A DNA stretch of 64,000 bases from Corallococcus coralloides DSM 2259 (lineage in GTDB: Bacteria; Myxococcota; Myxococcia; Myxococcales; Myxococcaceae): contig NC_017030.1 of the NCBI RefSeq assembly GCF_000255295.1, forward strand, positions 2,294,001 through 2,358,000, written 5' to 3'. The notes under the pieces were generated by a model. The model made no database searches and was not told the DNA's origin. It saw nothing but the letters and a program-made list of their open reading frames with translations. Position numbers and translations under genes: made by a program. The stretch's first letter is position 1. Each line of letters starts with the position of its first letter. Positions 63,401 to 64,000 of the stretch are shown here, piece by piece.

Positions 63401-64000
63401 ACGGGACGGGGGCGGGGTCGCCGAAGTCCACGTCGCCGAAGTCCACGGCGGGGTTGACGCGCGCGGGCGGGGGCGGCGCGGCCGGGGCGGGGTCGCCGAA
63501 GTCCAGCTGGAAGTCCGGAGCGGGCGGCGCGGCCGGGGGCGGCGACGTGAAGTCCACGGCGAACGGATCATCCGTGGGCATGGGGGCCTGGCCGTACGCG
63601 GGGGCCGGCGGCTCCGCGAAGTCGAAGGACACGGCCGGCGCGGCGGGCGAGGGCAGGTCCGAGAAGTCCATCGCCTGGGGCGCGGCGGGCGAGGGCAGGT
63701 CCGAGAAGTCCATGCCGGGCGAGGGCGGCAGGGCGAACGGATCCTCGCTCGCGGAGGGCAGCCCGCCCATGTCGTAGGACGGCGCACCGGCGTCGGGCGG
63801 CGGAGGCAGGGCGAACGGGTCGGCGAGGGGGTCCGGGGCCGCGTAGGCGGAGGGCGGCGGGAGGCCGAACGGATCCGCTTCAGGTTCCGCGGGGGGCGGG
63901 GCCAGGGCGAACGGATCCGCCTGGGGCTCCGGCTCGCCGTAGCCGTAGGTCTGCGGATGGGGCCGCGACGCCGCGGGGCCGTGGGCGTTGTTCGGGTCGT
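60465..64000 (-). CDS. GYF_2-TM-TPR protein, 5' end beyond the window
   Basis: The frame is open from 60465 through 64000, so the start is missing (more than 1,175 residues). Visible order: a Pro/Ala-rich N-terminal region with repeated DPFAL and MDFSDLPSPAAP-type motifs, a GYF_2-like domain (KRFHVRRRSGKMFGPFEEGV, KMLEDGQLLGNEDVSPDSEA), a membrane helix (MPAIIAAGVAVLVLGTG), then 700 residues of TPRs (SAKAHHALGNLYQAQGKADE, LVDAGLYLGRLYLRQHRNAD). It thus has cytoplasmic peptide-binding motifs and an external TPR array. The zinc finger/GYF/TM/external-domain plan of the gliding protein AgmX/GltJ is comparable. Function unknown. Confidence 0.82.
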   Translation of the reverse strand, partial: DPNNAHGPAASRPHPQTYGYGEPEPQADPFALAPPPAEPEADPFGLPPPSAYAAPDPLADPFALPPPPDAGAPSYDMGGLPSASEDPFALPPSPGMDFSDLPSPAAPQAMDFSDLPSPAAPAVSFDFAEPPAPAYGQAPMPTDDPFAVDFTSPPPAAPPAPDFQLDFGDPAPAAPPPPARVNPAVDFGDVDFGDPAPVPSSAATGLPDALEFDPTAAPVDDLEADLSAPLPPPPAAGPADGLEMLSFIDDSAGKDAGGRVQVKRFHVRRRSGKMFGPFEEGVIVKMLEDGQLLGNEDVSPDSEAWSAIGTVPVFAAAIQRLMEGPAKAVPLAATPGAPAPEAAGAADPANPQASMERLRQLYEGRMAAVSVVDRSASDARWKKRMPAIIAAGVAVLVLGTGASFEASRYGAFGRNKFFPSRVSSGSAEAKLVEEARKGLLADTYASYKEARTKSAQVLAKKEYPEVRALWCQSVAYLQRRYAAGERADLTTCGKHMEAIELLGEKNVEVIKTTAGIALTQRKAAEVQARLRDAAVREDNQGDLELSFLLAESYEQQKDIGNAVATLTKVLEKDAKSAKAHHALGNLYQAQGKADEAAKAYAEALAADPQHAASAVELAAVELLVRKSNIEQGAQAVESALKLQDALGPAERARARGLKGVALFQQFKPKEAETELKEALKDNPNSDFIKAQLAQVLRSQRDYDGALPLYASLAKEDSDNLGFVDGHITALVMTGKMQDALTAVEAASKSFPNEARIAYLYGRIEDALDKPTEAEGHFKRATAADAKLVDAGLYLGRLYLRQHRNADARTLLEAAAQQAPEHAGVHAGLGELALAENNSLLAQQEFDRAVQLDPNLADAHLGLSRVALLNGDATRAETEANRALELDPHLLKDGRLQRGLVLWRLHRLDEAAAELEKAKAEDPRSITTPITLGAVLLEKGDLAGAESNLGLALRNEPSNHEALYYLGLVRAKRSEYTQALDSMKTAVDRAPKRPDYKYAYGVILRDAKRLPDAVEQWKAAVELEPNYADAHEALGHAHLERGEFDEAIASFEAALKADPQRTRVLGAMGDVLFNAARWDDAVRRYQAALKADPKLTYVYYKVARAFTEQAQYAKAIDWYKKATTAEPDNAQSFYYLGFAYKERNKRKDAITAFKEYLVKKPDAADKKDIEDEIYDLEH

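Overview
The window looks like a chromosome segment of a fruiting myxobacterium of the Myxococcaceae (Corallococcus/Myxococcus type). The base composition is GC-rich with strong third-position GC. The gliding polarity switch mglB-mglA is present with the Myxococcus P-loop and switch residues. Around it lie a family of Glt/Nfs-like envelope TPR genes, a Ser/Thr kinase with the HRDVSPSN catalytic loop common in myxobacteria, and many lipoproteins and outer-membrane barrels. I cannot fix the species from sequence alone.

Region by region. (1) 1-24.4 kb is accessory. It holds an uncharacterised, possibly frameshifted ORF, a three-repeat surface lipoprotein, an IS3-family element with a -1 slippery site, a VOC protein, a WD40 protein, a fragment of another IS and a decayed IS630-like element with its ends preserved. 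Next comes a barrel / lipoprotein toxin / immunity cassette resembling myxobacterial sitBAI (10.6-15.6 kb). A lower-GC stretch follows with an HNH_5 protein, a secreted protein, a decayed immunity-gene tail, and a 1,359-residue nuclease-NACHT-repeat STAND protein that looks like an anti-phage sensor (19.3-23.4 kb). The region stops at a tRNA-Asn gene whose 3' end faces it. (2) 24.6-31 kb is core: an rsmB-like rRNA methyltransferase, then a compact peptidoglycan-recycling run (ldcA, serine hydrolase, mpl), a TlpA-like lipoprotein and an inositol-monophosphatase. (3) 31-45 kb, all on the minus strand, runs mglB, mglA, a Glt/Nfs-like envelope cluster (GltD/E/F/G-like plus two further periplasmic proteins), a cyclic-nucleotide-binding protein, a coiled periplasmic protein, and an OPX lipoprotein with its partner beta-barrel (WzaB/WzpB type). 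(4) 45.2-50.7 kb, plus strand, encodes a barrel with carboxypeptidase-regulatory-like repeats, a FecR-domain lipoprotein and a transmembrane Ser/Thr kinase with a TonB-C/AgmX-like tail. (5) 50.7-60.3 kb, mostly minus strand, is an information-processing block: serS, four serine tRNAs covering all serine codon families, tRNA-Arg(ACG), tadA, SRP RNA, then dnaX, ybaB and recR. A GT22 glycosyltransferase and an FAD oxidoreductase are wedged inside it. dnaX is split between two frames. (6) 60.5-64 kb is a large GYF_2-TM-TPR protein that runs off the right edge.

The strongest leads are the STAND nuclease, the toxin/immunity cassette with its mosaic composition and decayed relative, the dnaX frame change with repeat motifs in its linker, the serS/tRNA-Ser/tadA/SRP cluster whose order echoes Bacillus, and the mglBA-linked Glt/Nfs-like and polysaccharide-export genes.
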